From: Nocardia sp. BSTN01
GTDB lineage: Bacteria; Actinomycetota; Actinomycetes; Mycobacteriales; Mycobacteriaceae
DNA length: 64,000 nt
Direction of reading: 5' to 3'
Assembly (NCBI RefSeq): GCF_015354405.1
Contig: NZ_JADKYP010000024.1
Coordinates: 1-64,000 of the forward strand
Positions 36,724 to 44,385 of this stretch are shown here, piece after piece. The translations under genes and the position numbers were made by a program. How positions within the stretch are numbered: the stretch's first letter is position 1; every line of letters starts with the position of its first letter. A model generated the notes under the pieces. That model saw only the letters and a list, made by a program, of their open reading frames with translations. It was not told where the DNA came from and ran no database searches.

Positions 36724-37386
36724 ATGTCGAAATTTCCCATGCTCGAACCGCTGGACACGCAACCCGACACCGATGGAAGCCGACGAAATGATAAGCGCCC
36801 CAGAGCTATCGGGCTTGTTCGTCCCGGCGTGTCCGGTGCGGACGCGTCGCGGCACGCGCTCGCGATCGAACGCCATGCCGCGCGGCTGGGTTATCACTAC
36901 GTCTACACCGTGCGGCCACCCGAGGATCGGCCGGATCCCGTCGGTTACGGTCTGGCGATCGCCCTCGGTATCGACGCTGCGGCGGTCGTGGTCTACGACT
37001 TGACCACCGTCGATCACAGTCCGGCGCGGGTGTGCGATTGGTGTGATCTGGAAACGGTGTGCCCGCCGGAGACGTGGGCGCGCAGCCCGATCGCACCGGA
37101 GCATGCCGGTCCGCCGCATCCGCTCACGGAAGGGCTCGCGCGGCGAATCATGCAGCAGCACAAGGGGTGTCGCGCCCATCGGTGTCCCCGCAAAGCCGCC
37201 GCGTTCGGGTTCCTCGTGCAGGCTGGGAAGATCGTTCCCCCGGTGCACACGCTGCGCGAGCGTGCCGCGGCGCGCGGTATCCGGCTCGACCCGATCGGCA
37301 GCGAACTGCCGGTGACGACGGGCGCGGACCTCGGCACGCTCCTGAGCGTGCTGGACGGGCTGGTCGCCGACATGCGGGACAGGTAG
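36724..37386 (+). CDS. Hypothetical protein with resolvase-like N-terminal fold
   Basis: Residues 25-100 (RAIGLVRPGVSGADASRHAL, then AAAVVVYDLTTVDHSP) look like the alpha/beta fold of serine resolvases, but the catalytic serine pattern is missing. A cysteine-rich part follows (CDWCDLETVC, then KGCRAHRCPRKAA) and may bind a metal. The same N-terminal pattern recurs in the gene at 37662. ATG 36724 has GGAA nine bases upstream; GTG 36637 would add 29 residues. Function unknown. Confidence 0.6.
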   Translation: MSKFPMLEPLDTQPDTDGSRRNDKRPRAIGLVRPGVSGADASRHALAIERHAARLGYHYVYTVRPPEDRPDPVGYGLAIALGIDAAAVVVYDLTTVDHSPARVCDWCDLETVCPPETWARSPIAPEHAGPPHPLTEGLARRIMQQHKGCRAHRCPRKAAAFGFLVQAGKIVPPVHTLRERAAARGIRLDPIGSELPVTTGADLGTLLSVLDGLVADMRDR

Positions 37387-37392
37387 CCGGCG

Positions 37393-37665
37393 ATGGACGA
37401 TAGGACCAGATGCACCGAGGCGAACGGCCTGGAAGCGGTGTGGACGATGCAGAACTATCGTCATATCGAGATCAGGCAGGCGCGCGACACGGGCACCGGC
37501 GAGGTGATCGAGTTCGCGCCGGGCACCGATCTCGCGGCGGCACGGGAACAGACATCGCGCCACTGGGCCGCCGTCTGGGATCGTGTCGCCCACGAGATGT
37601 GGGCCGAATGGATACCGGGCCACCACAATTCGGAGTCTGCGCCCATGACGCGGTTCCTCGGATGA
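37393..37665 (+). CDS. Small hypothetical protein, 90 residues
   Basis: A soluble protein with many tryptophans and charged residues (RHWAAVWDRVAHEMWAEWIPG). I see no known domain. It starts six bases after the preceding gene, and its stop overlaps the next start by 4 bp (ATGA), so the three genes form an operon. An internal ATG at 37447 is a possible alternative start. Confidence 0.55.
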   Translation: MDDRTRCTEANGLEAVWTMQNYRHIEIRQARDTGTGEVIEFAPGTDLAAAREQTSRHWAAVWDRVAHEMWAEWIPGHHNSESAPMTRFLG

Positions 37666-37982
37666 GCGCGGAGCCGGACAAGTCGAAGTGGCCCAAGGCA
37701 ATCGGGTACGTTCGCTCCGATGTGGCGGGCGATCGGCGAACCGAGATCGACGCCGCGATTCGCCGCCGCGCGGCCGGGGCGGGATATCGGCTGATGGGCA
37801 TCGTCGCCGACGTGCCGGTGCCTGATCTGCTACCCGCGTTGCGCCGGGTCGACGCGATCGCGGTGATTACCCACGACCTCGAGCATGTCGGCGGCAGCCC
37901 GAAATCGGTGTGCGGATTCGCCGCGCTGGTAACGGTCGAGCCCGCAGACATGTGGTGCTGGGGTTACCAGCCGGACTGGTAG
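37662..37982 (+). CDS. Short resolvase-fold-like protein
   Basis: This 106-residue protein is a paralogue of the N-terminal part of the protein at 36724: both share KxPxAIGxVR near the start, an I-A-V/V-V-V strand, HDLEHVGGSP versus YDLTTVDHSP, and a following cysteine-containing segment with ETW/ADMWCW. It lacks the arginine-serine catalytic set of active resolvases and any DNA-binding domain. The ATG overlaps the stop of the previous gene. The function is unknown. Confidence 0.6.
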   Translation: MSAEPDKSKWPKAIGYVRSDVAGDRRTEIDAAIRRRAAGAGYRLMGIVADVPVPDLLPALRRVDAIAVITHDLEHVGGSPKSVCGFAALVTVEPADMWCWGYQPDW

Positions 37983-38049
37983 CCGGAGTGCCTGCGGTGC
38001 GACGTCGGTGATTGCCGGGCCCACGAGTCCCGACGCCCCGAATTTTTCG

Positions 38050-38101
38050 TGCAAACCTCCACGGAAATGCGCGAAAACCGCGAAAAACGGCGAGGTTTGC
38101 A
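38050..38101. repeat. Inverted repeat with adenine-rich interior
   Basis: TGCAAACCTC (38050-38059) and its perfect complement GAGGTTTGCA (38092-38101) flank 32 bases that contain GCGAAAA twice. It follows the resolvase-like operon and could be a terminator of that operon or a protein-binding site. No T-run follows. Confidence 0.5.
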
Positions 38102-38176
38102 GGATTAGTTCATCGTCACGGGCGCGGTCCGGCCGAGCGCAGCTACCCGGCGACGTGCGAGGAGGACGGGCGTGAT

Positions 38177-38482
38177 GTGCTGGGCGATCTGCTGACCACC
38201 TGCACCGCTCGCGGATGGACGATCGATTCGACGGCGGTGCCGGGTCGGCGGGCCGATGCGGTGGCGACCGAATCCCCGGCCGATCGGCTCGTCACGGTGG
38301 GGCTGCGGCTCAGTAAGCCCGGGACCGTGGATACGGCCACGATCCTCGGGGTTATCGCGGCGTGGTGCGGGTCGATGTCGCCGAGAACGAGGACGACCGA
38401 GCCGGATTCGGTTCAGCCCGATCCGGATCCGCGACGTGCACGACGGGCGTTGTTAACGTCGCCCTCATGGATTTGCAGCTGA
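38177..38482 (+). CDS. Possible small protein of unknown function
   Basis: An open frame of 101 codons from GTG 38177, with GAGGAGG about eleven bases upstream. The first 65 residues have coding-like composition (LLTTCTARGWTIDSTAVPGR), the rest is arginine/proline-rich. The end overlaps the start of the SDR gene by 16 bases. It could also be a decayed gene. Otherwise the stretch 37983-38466 holds only the inverted repeat. Confidence 0.25.
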   Translation: MLGDLLTTCTARGWTIDSTAVPGRRADAVATESPADRLVTVGLRLSKPGTVDTATILGVIAAWCGSMSPRTRTTEPDSVQPDPDPRRARRALLTSPSWICS

Positions 38483-39264
38483 GCGGTAAGCGGGCCATCG
38501 TCACCGGCGGTAGTAAGGGAATCGGCCTGGCCGTCGCGCGCGGACTCGCGGCCGAGGGCGTGGACGTGGTGCTCGCCGCCCGATCCGCCGAACCGCTCGC
38601 GGCAGCGGCGCAGGCACTCGCCCAGGAGAGCGGGCGGCGGATCGTCGCGGTGCCCACCGACACCGGCGACGACGAACAGGTGCGGGCACTGGTCGAGCGC
38701 ACCGTGGCCGAGCTGGGTGGGGTCGACATCCTGGTCAATGCCGCGGCCACGCCGTGGAGTGCCGGCGCGCCCGCGGATCTGAACGCGACCAGTGATGACA
38801 TCGTGCGCCGCGAGGTCGAGATCAAGGTGCTCGGATATCTGCGCACCGCCCGCGCGGTCGCGCCGCATCTGATCGCGCAGGGCTGGGGGCGGATCGTCAA
38901 CATCAGCGGACTCGGTGCACGGCAAGCGAATTCGATCGCGCAGACGGTACGCAACGTCGGCGTCTCGGCCCTGACCAAGAATCTCGCGGACGAACTCGGC
39001 CCGCATGGGATCAACGTCACGGTCGTGCACCCGGGCCTTACCCGGACCGAGCGGCTCACCGGACGGCTGGCCGCCCAGGCCGCCGAATCCGGCGCCACCG
39101 TCGAGGAATTGGAGGCCGGCCTGGTCGCCAACTCGATCCGCCGGGTGATCGATGCGAGCGAGGTAGCCGACGTGGTCACCTTCCTGGCCTCGCCGCGCAG
39201 CATCGCGATCACGGGCGATGCGGTCGCGGTCGGCGGCGGAGTGCCGGGGCCCGTCTACTACTGA
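38467..39264 (+). CDS. Short-chain dehydrogenase/reductase with atypical active site
   Basis: This 265-residue protein has the NAD(P) motif TGGSKGIG (about 14-21), the VNAAA strand motif and the NISG serine. At the place of the catalytic Y-x-x-x-K, however, the sequence reads Q-T-V-R-N (in IAQTVRNVGVSALTKNLADEL), so both the tyrosine and lysine are replaced. The C-terminal VHPGLTRTE and GDAVAVGGG segments are normal. It may belong to a divergent SDR subgroup with a different mechanism or to a binding-only protein. Convergent with the TetR gene. Confidence 0.85.
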   Translation: MDLQLSGKRAIVTGGSKGIGLAVARGLAAEGVDVVLAARSAEPLAAAAQALAQESGRRIVAVPTDTGDDEQVRALVERTVAELGGVDILVNAAATPWSAGAPADLNATSDDIVRREVEIKVLGYLRTARAVAPHLIAQGWGRIVNISGLGARQANSIAQTVRNVGVSALTKNLADELGPHGINVTVVHPGLTRTERLTGRLAAQAAESGATVEELEAGLVANSIRRVIDASEVADVVTFLASPRSIAITGDAVAVGGGVPGPVYY

Positions 39265-39349
39265 CGCGAAACCGCCGCGCGCGCCAGGTGCGCCGAACGG
39301 GCAGGCGAGGAATCGGGTCGCGGCCAATGCGACCCGCGCGCTACCTCTT

Positions 39350-39958
39350 TCAGCGTCCGCGCTCGCAGGCGGCGAGGAAGTCGTCGACGATGCGGGTGCA
39401 GTCGTCGCGCCCGGCGCGGCCGATGCCGGTGAGCCGCACGAAGACGATCGGCCCGACGAGCTGCGCCAGCACCGCGGTGAGATCCCGATCGCCGAGCAGT
39501 GCATGCGCCCGCGGGTCGTCGAACAATTCGTCGAACGGGCGGCGATAGGTGTCGATCAGATGGGCGCGCAGCGTTCCGGCCCGTGCGCCGTCGCCGTGCG
39601 CTTGCGCGTCGCCGGTCGCCAGCCACGCCAGCGTGGTCAGATGCAGCGGCACGTCGTTGATCGCCGCGGCCTGCCGGGTGAGCAGTTCGATCAGTCGCTC
39701 CCGCAGCGGGCCCGCGTCCGGTATCTCGACCACCGGCGGCATCAGCTCTTCGAGGGTCTCGGCACGCAGCCGCGCCACGGTGTCGAAATGCCGGTACAGC
39801 GTGGTGCGCGCGACGCCCGAGCGGCGCGTCACCGCATCGATGGTGACCGCGTCCAATCCGCCGTCGCGCAACAATTCGGCCGCGGCGGCCAGCAGGCGGC
39901 GACGTGAGCGCGCCTTGCGCGGGTCGTCCTCGGATTCGATCGCGGCACTCGAAGTCAT
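39350..39958 (-). CDS. TetR-family regulator of the adjacent MFS pump
   Basis: This 202-residue protein has a TetR helix-turn-helix (about 15-62; LDAVTIDAVTRRSGVARTTLYRHF) and a C-terminal regulatory domain. It is divergent from an MFS efflux gene, and the 102-bp space holds a 13-bp perfect inverted repeat. This is the classic local repressor-pump layout; binding of a drug-like ligand would derepress the pump. Confidence 0.92.
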   Translation of the reverse strand: MTSSAAIESEDDPRKARSRRRLLAAAAELLRDGGLDAVTIDAVTRRSGVARTTLYRHFDTVARLRAETLEELMPPVVEIPDAGPLRERLIELLTRQAAAINDVPLHLTTLAWLATGDAQAHGDGARAGTLRAHLIDTYRRPFDELFDDPRAHALLGDRDLTAVLAQLVGPIVFVRLTGIGRAGRDDCTRIVDDFLAACERGR

Positions 39959-40002
39959 GGTCTCAGGATTCCTCCTCGGCAAGATCAGCGGCCGCACGGG
40001 AT

Positions 40003-40049
40003 AGAAACGATACTTCGAGTAGCATAGCGAAACTGTAAGTATCGTTTCT
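40003..40049. promoter_or_regulatory. Long inverted repeat, TetR operator for the MFS pump
   Basis: AGAAACGATACTT (40003-40015) and its perfect complement AAGTATCGTTTCT (40037-40049) are separated by 21 bases. The arms are 34 bases apart, so two dimers or a looped dimer pair could bind. It ends just before the ribosome-binding site (GGGAGG) of the pump. Confidence 0.75.
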
Positions 40050-40060
40050 CGGGAGGCGCG

Positions 40061-41797
40061 ATGAACGCAACCATGACCGAGCCCGTACCCGTGCGCACCC
40101 GATGGGTGATCGTGGTGTCCTGCCTGGCCGTCGCGCTGGTCGTCGCGTCGATGGCGGCGCTCTACACCGCCCTGCCGCAGATCGCCTCGGCCACCGGCGC
40201 CACGCAGTCCCAATTGACCTGGATCATCGACGGTTACACGCTCGCGCTGGCCTGTCTGGTACTGCCGGCCGGCGCCCTGGGCGACCGCTACGGCCGCCGC
40301 ATCGTCATGATCATCGGACTGGCGGTGTTCGCGATCGCGTCGGCGATCCCGCTGGCGGTCGCCGGACCGGAATGGCTGATCGCCACCCGCGCGATGGCCG
40401 GAGTCGGTGCGGCACTGGTGATGCCGTCGACGCTCTCGTTGCTCACCGCCGGGGTGGAACCGGATCGCCGCAATGTCGCGGTCGGTATCTGGGCGGGCAC
40501 GGTCGGCGGCGGCGCGGTCATCGGCATCCTGGGTTCCGGAGTGCTGCTGTGGCGCTGGTCGTGGCTGTCGATCACGCTCGCGATGGCGATCTCGGGTGCG
40601 ATTCTGGCGGTCGCGGCGTGCACGGTCCCCGAATCGCAGGACGGCGAGCGGGCACGGTTCGATCCGTGGGGTGCGGTGAGCGGCGCGGCCGCGGTCGGAT
40701 TGATCGTGATCGCGGCACTCGAGGCCCCGCAGCGCGGCTGGACCGATCCGATGGTGCTGGGCGCGGTGGTCGCCGGGCTCGCGGTCGGCGTCGCCTTCGC
40801 CGTGATCGAACTGCGCGCCGAGCATCCGCTGCTGGATGTGCGGCTGTTCGCCGGGCGCGGCTTCGGCACCGGAACACTGTCGGTGGCGGTGCAGTTCCTC
40901 GTCTCGTTCGGGTTGTTCATGGTGATCGTGCAGTTCTTCCAATTGATCATGGGCTATTCGCCGCTGCTCTCGGCGGTCGCGATGGCGCCGATGATCGTGC
41001 CGATGGTGGGACTATCGGTGATCGCGCCGTGGCTGGCGCAGCGGTTCGGGCTGCGGCTGCCCACCACGGTCGGGCTGGTCGTCGTCGGGATCGGGCTGCT
41101 GTGCCTGTCGCGGCTGACGTCTGTGAGCACCTTCGTCGATGTGCTGTGGCCGCTGCTGATCATGAGCACCGGCCTCGGCTTGGCCGCGGCGCCGGCGACC
41201 GCGGCGATCGTGGACGGCGCGCCGGCCGACAAACAGGGTGTGGCGGCCGCGGTGAACGACGCCGCTCGCGAGATGGGTGCCGCGCTGGGGATCGCACTCG
41301 CCGGCAGTGTGCTGGCGGCCGGCTACAGCCACCGCATGGCCGAGATCGCCGACCGGATTCCCGAACCGATCCGCGGGCCCGTCACCGGCTCGCTCGCGGG
41401 TGCGCTGGCCGTCACCGAGCGCATCGGCCCGCAGGCGAAACCGCTTGCGGACCAAGCGAAATCGGCCTTCGCGCATGGCCTGCACCAGGCCACCCTCGTG
41501 CTCGGGGTGGTGACTCTGGTGGTCGCCGCGATCCTCGGAGTGTGGGCGCCCTCCCGGGCGCGATCCGGCGCCGAATTGCCCGGGGCCGAATCTGCCGGTG
41601 CCGACTCGGCGGGGAAGGGATCTGTCGATGCCGGATCGGCCGGGGCCGAGTCTGCGGGGAAGGGACCTGTCGATGCCGGATCTGTCAGGTCCAACTCTGC
41701 CAGTGTGGGATCTGCTGGTGCCGGATTTGCGGGATCCGACTCTGCCGGGGCGCGATCTGCCGGGGCTGCAACTACTAGGTCCAGCTCGGCAGAGTAG
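40061..41797 (+). CDS. MFS drug efflux transporter, DHA2 (EmrB/QacA) family
   Basis: This 578-residue membrane protein has about 14 predicted helices and the DHA2 motifs (WIIDGYTLALACLVLPAGAL, GDRYGRR in loop 2-3). It should export drugs or metabolites using the proton gradient. The last 75 residues form an unusual serine/alanine/glycine-rich tail with a five-residue period. It is controlled by the divergent TetR gene. Confidence 0.9.
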   Translation: MNATMTEPVPVRTRWVIVVSCLAVALVVASMAALYTALPQIASATGATQSQLTWIIDGYTLALACLVLPAGALGDRYGRRIVMIIGLAVFAIASAIPLAVAGPEWLIATRAMAGVGAALVMPSTLSLLTAGVEPDRRNVAVGIWAGTVGGGAVIGILGSGVLLWRWSWLSITLAMAISGAILAVAACTVPESQDGERARFDPWGAVSGAAAVGLIVIAALEAPQRGWTDPMVLGAVVAGLAVGVAFAVIELRAEHPLLDVRLFAGRGFGTGTLSVAVQFLVSFGLFMVIVQFFQLIMGYSPLLSAVAMAPMIVPMVGLSVIAPWLAQRFGLRLPTTVGLVVVGIGLLCLSRLTSVSTFVDVLWPLLIMSTGLGLAAAPATAAIVDGAPADKQGVAAAVNDAAREMGAALGIALAGSVLAAGYSHRMAEIADRIPEPIRGPVTGSLAGALAVTERIGPQAKPLADQAKSAFAHGLHQATLVLGVVTLVVAAILGVWAPSRARSGAELPGAESAGADSAGKGSVDAGSAGAESAGKGPVDAGSVRSNSASVGSAGAGFAGSDSAGARSAGAATTRSSSAE

Positions 41798-41935
41798 GAA
41801 TCGCGGTTCCGGGTCTGCGGGCCCGACTCTGCCGGTTTGGGCTTTGCGGGGTCGGGTTGGTCGGTGCCGAATCCGCCGACTTCGACTCCGCCGAGTCCGC
41901 CGACTCCGAATCGGCTGCCGGAGCCGGGAAGCGGT
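41575..41935 (+). repeat. Degenerate 15-bp tandem repeats
   Basis: From about 41575 the DNA repeats units like 'GGATCTGCCGGTGCC' with a 15-base period, encoding S-A-G-A-x pentads at the end of the MFS protein. The pattern continues beyond the stop codon (41797) into noncoding DNA to about 41935, so the repeat has expanded through the gene end. Confidence 0.65.
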
Positions 41936-42064
41936 GATCGGAGTGTCGGGGCCGTCGTCCCCGCGCCGAAGTGCGCGGCCGTGTTGTGATGGTCGCGGGC
42001 CGGGCACCGGCCACTCGCGGGTGTGATGGTCGGCCCGCGCGTGCGGTCGAATCGAGGAGTGGCG

Positions 42065-43090
42065 ATGGCGCAGGTGAATGTTGCGGTGATCGGATACGGG
42101 TTGTCCGGGGCGGTGTTCCACGCCCCGCTGATCGCCGCCGACCCCCGGCTCCGCCTGGCCGCGGTGGTGACCTCCTCGCCGGAGCGGGCCGACCAGGCGC
42201 GCGAGGAACATCCCGGCGCGCGGGTATTCGCCACGGCCGACGAACTATTCGGCGCCGCAACGGATATCGATCTGGTGGTGATCGCGAGCCCGAATCGCAC
42301 CCACAGCTCCCTGACGCTGCGCGCGGTGGCGGCGGGGCTGCCGGTGGTGGTCGACAAACCCTTCGCCCTGACCGCCGCCGAGGGTGAGGCGATGATCGAG
42401 GCCGCCTGGCGGGCCGGCACCATGCTGACGGTATTTCAGAATCGGCGCTGGGACAGCGACTTTCGCACGGTGCGCCGACTGATTACCGACGGCGCCCTGG
42501 GGCAGGTGCGCCGTTTCGAATCCCGCTTCGAGCGCTGGCGGCCGGAGATCAAGGGCGGGTGGCGAGAGGTCGGTGGCGCCGACGAAGGCGCCGGCATCCT
42601 CTACGACCTGGGCAGTCATCTGATCGACCAGGCGCTCGTCCTGTTCGGCCCGGTCGAGGACGTCTACAGCGAACTCGACGCCCGCCGCCCCGGCGTGCGG
42701 GCCGACGACGATGTCTTCGTGGCGCTCACCCATGCCTCGGGCGTGCGGTCGCATCTCTGGATGAGCGCCGTTGCGCCCCAGCTGGGTCCGCGCTTCCGGG
42801 TGCTCGGCTCCGAGGCCGGTTACGTCTGTTACGGGCTGGACCCGCAGGAGGCGGCACTGCGGGCCGGTCGTCGTCCCGGCGACGGGCAGCCGTGGGGGAG
42901 TGTCGATCCCGTCGACTGGGGTCAGCTCGGCGCCGAGGGCGAGCTGCGCCCGACCCCCAGCGAACCCGGCGCCTATCCGGACTTCTACTCCGGGGTTGCC
43001 GCCGCCCTGCTCGACGGCGCCGAACCGCCGGTGGACCCCGCCGATGCCGTTGCGGCCCTGCGCATCATCGAGCAGGCGGCAGCTGGATGA
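42065..43090 (+). CDS. Gfo/Idh/MocA-family oxidoreductase
   Basis: This 341-residue protein has an N-terminal NAD(P)-binding Rossmann domain (VAVIGYGLSGAVFHAPLI) and the conserved lysine motif VVVDKPFALT (about 97-106), which includes the catalytic Lys of the family. It probably acts on a sugar or inositol-type substrate. I chose ATG 42065 at the beginning of the conserved region. It is convergent with the methyltransferase gene. Confidence 0.88.
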   Translation: MAQVNVAVIGYGLSGAVFHAPLIAADPRLRLAAVVTSSPERADQAREEHPGARVFATADELFGAATDIDLVVIASPNRTHSSLTLRAVAAGLPVVVDKPFALTAAEGEAMIEAAWRAGTMLTVFQNRRWDSDFRTVRRLITDGALGQVRRFESRFERWRPEIKGGWREVGGADEGAGILYDLGSHLIDQALVLFGPVEDVYSELDARRPGVRADDDVFVALTHASGVRSHLWMSAVAPQLGPRFRVLGSEAGYVCYGLDPQEAALRAGRRPGDGQPWGSVDPVDWGQLGAEGELRPTPSEPGAYPDFYSGVAAALLDGAEPPVDPADAVAALRIIEQAAAG

Positions 43091-43097
43091 GCGGCTG

Positions 43098-43895
43098 TCA
43101 GGGTTTGCGGGCGACGCCGCCGTAGGCCGCGATCTCGGCGGTGCGGCCGACCTCGCGCGAGTCGGGCAGCCACTGCGTGATGCAGGTGAAGCCGGGCTCG
43201 ACGAGCTCGAGTCCGTCGAAGGCGGCGGCGATCTCGGCGCGGGTGCGCGGATAGTACGGCGTGCCACCGGTTTTCGCGTATTCCGCGCACAGGTCGACAT
43301 AGGGCTGACTGTCGTCGGTGCCGTCCCAGAGCACCAGGTAGCTGCCGGAGGAGACCGCCGCCAGCACCGTGCGCACGATGCGCAGCATGTCTTCGTAGCT
43401 GCGGGCGTGGCCGAGGACGCCCATGAACATGACGGCCACCGGCTCCTGCAGATCCAGGATGGCCTCCGCCTCGGCGATGATCTTCTCCGGCTCGTGGAAA
43501 TCGGCGTTGACGTAGGTGGTCACGCCCTCCGGAGTGGTGCTGGTGAGCAGCGCGCGGGCGTGCGCGAGGACCAGCGGGTCGTGGTCGACGTAGACGACCT
43601 TGGCGTCGGGAGCGACACTCTGCGCCACCTCGTGGGTGTTCTGCATCGTCGGCAAACCGGTTCCTATATCGAGGAATTGCCGGATTCCGGCCTCGCCGGC
43701 CAGATGGCGCACCGCCCGGATCAGGAATTGCCGCGACTGCACCGCCATGGTCGCGATATCGGGATCGATCTGCAGACTCGCCTCACCGACGGCGCGGTCG
43801 ACCTCGTAATTGTCCTTGCCGCCCATCCAGAAATTCCAGATGCGCGCCGAGTGCGGGATATCGGTGCGGATCTGCGCCGGATCGTCGATAGCCAT
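43098..43895 (-). CDS. SAV2177-type (DUF574) SAM-dependent methyltransferase
   Basis: This 265-residue protein begins AQIRTDIPHSARIWNFWMGGKDNY, the diagnostic start of the DUF574/SAV2177 family, and carries the SAM motif FLDIGTGLPT. Members are common in actinobacteria and annotated as polyketide O-methyltransferases, though most are uncharacterised. The ATG at 43895 has GGAG ten bases upstream. Confidence 0.9.
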   Translation of the reverse strand: MAIDDPAQIRTDIPHSARIWNFWMGGKDNYEVDRAVGEASLQIDPDIATMAVQSRQFLIRAVRHLAGEAGIRQFLDIGTGLPTMQNTHEVAQSVAPDAKVVYVDHDPLVLAHARALLTSTTPEGVTTYVNADFHEPEKIIAEAEAILDLQEPVAVMFMGVLGHARSYEDMLRIVRTVLAAVSSGSYLVLWDGTDDSQPYVDLCAEYAKTGGTPYYPRTRAEIAAAFDGLELVEPGFTCITQWLPDSREVGRTAEIAAYGGVARKP

Positions 43896-44385
43896 AAGTG
43901 CTGAGCTCCCCGTAGGTGTGGGCGCCGCCGAACCGCGCGGCATCTCGTCGGTGCGAACTACGCGAGTATAGACCTCCCTGCGGCGGTGGTGCGGAACATG
44001 TTGCAGGGCCGAAATATTCGGAACCGGCCCGCGGGTACGAGTGTGCGGCTCGAGCGGATATGTCCGGTGGCTGGTGTGCGGCAAAGGTATTCGGGGAGGT
44101 CTCGCGGTCCCACAGGGGGGACAGCGCCGCTCGTGTAAGTTAGCTGAAAATGTGCTAAATCAGCTCTTGTGGCGGGTCGACCGTCGGGTGGCGTTCGCTC
44201 TCGCTCTCGCTTTCGATGGCGGAAGCCTGGTGTCCCTCAATACTAATCAAGCGTCCAATCTGGAATGTTGTCCAAATAGGCGCGTCGAATCGACGCGTCC
44301 CATTCGGTCTGCGCTGGCGTGGTTTTACGATTTCCTTGCCTCAGGACGTAAGGTTGCCGATCGGTTACTGGATATCTCTTCTCAC
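43896..44385. other. Divergent intergenic region with AT-richer leader
   Basis: Nearly 490 bases separate the methyltransferase and monooxygenase genes. From about 44130 to 44385 the base composition is visibly AT-richer than the surroundings, suggesting promoters and a leader for the monooxygenase. An open frame runs through it but looks non-coding. I see no repeats or hairpins of note. Confidence 0.4.

Noticed and set aside
41575-41935. Possible CRISPR array
   Set aside because: The repeat unit is 15 bases, contiguous, degenerate and has no spacers.
41598-42423. Overlapping frames in both directions across the 15-bp repeats
   Set aside because: They arise because a 15-base repeat has no stops in several frames; codon use is not gene-like outside the MFS tail.
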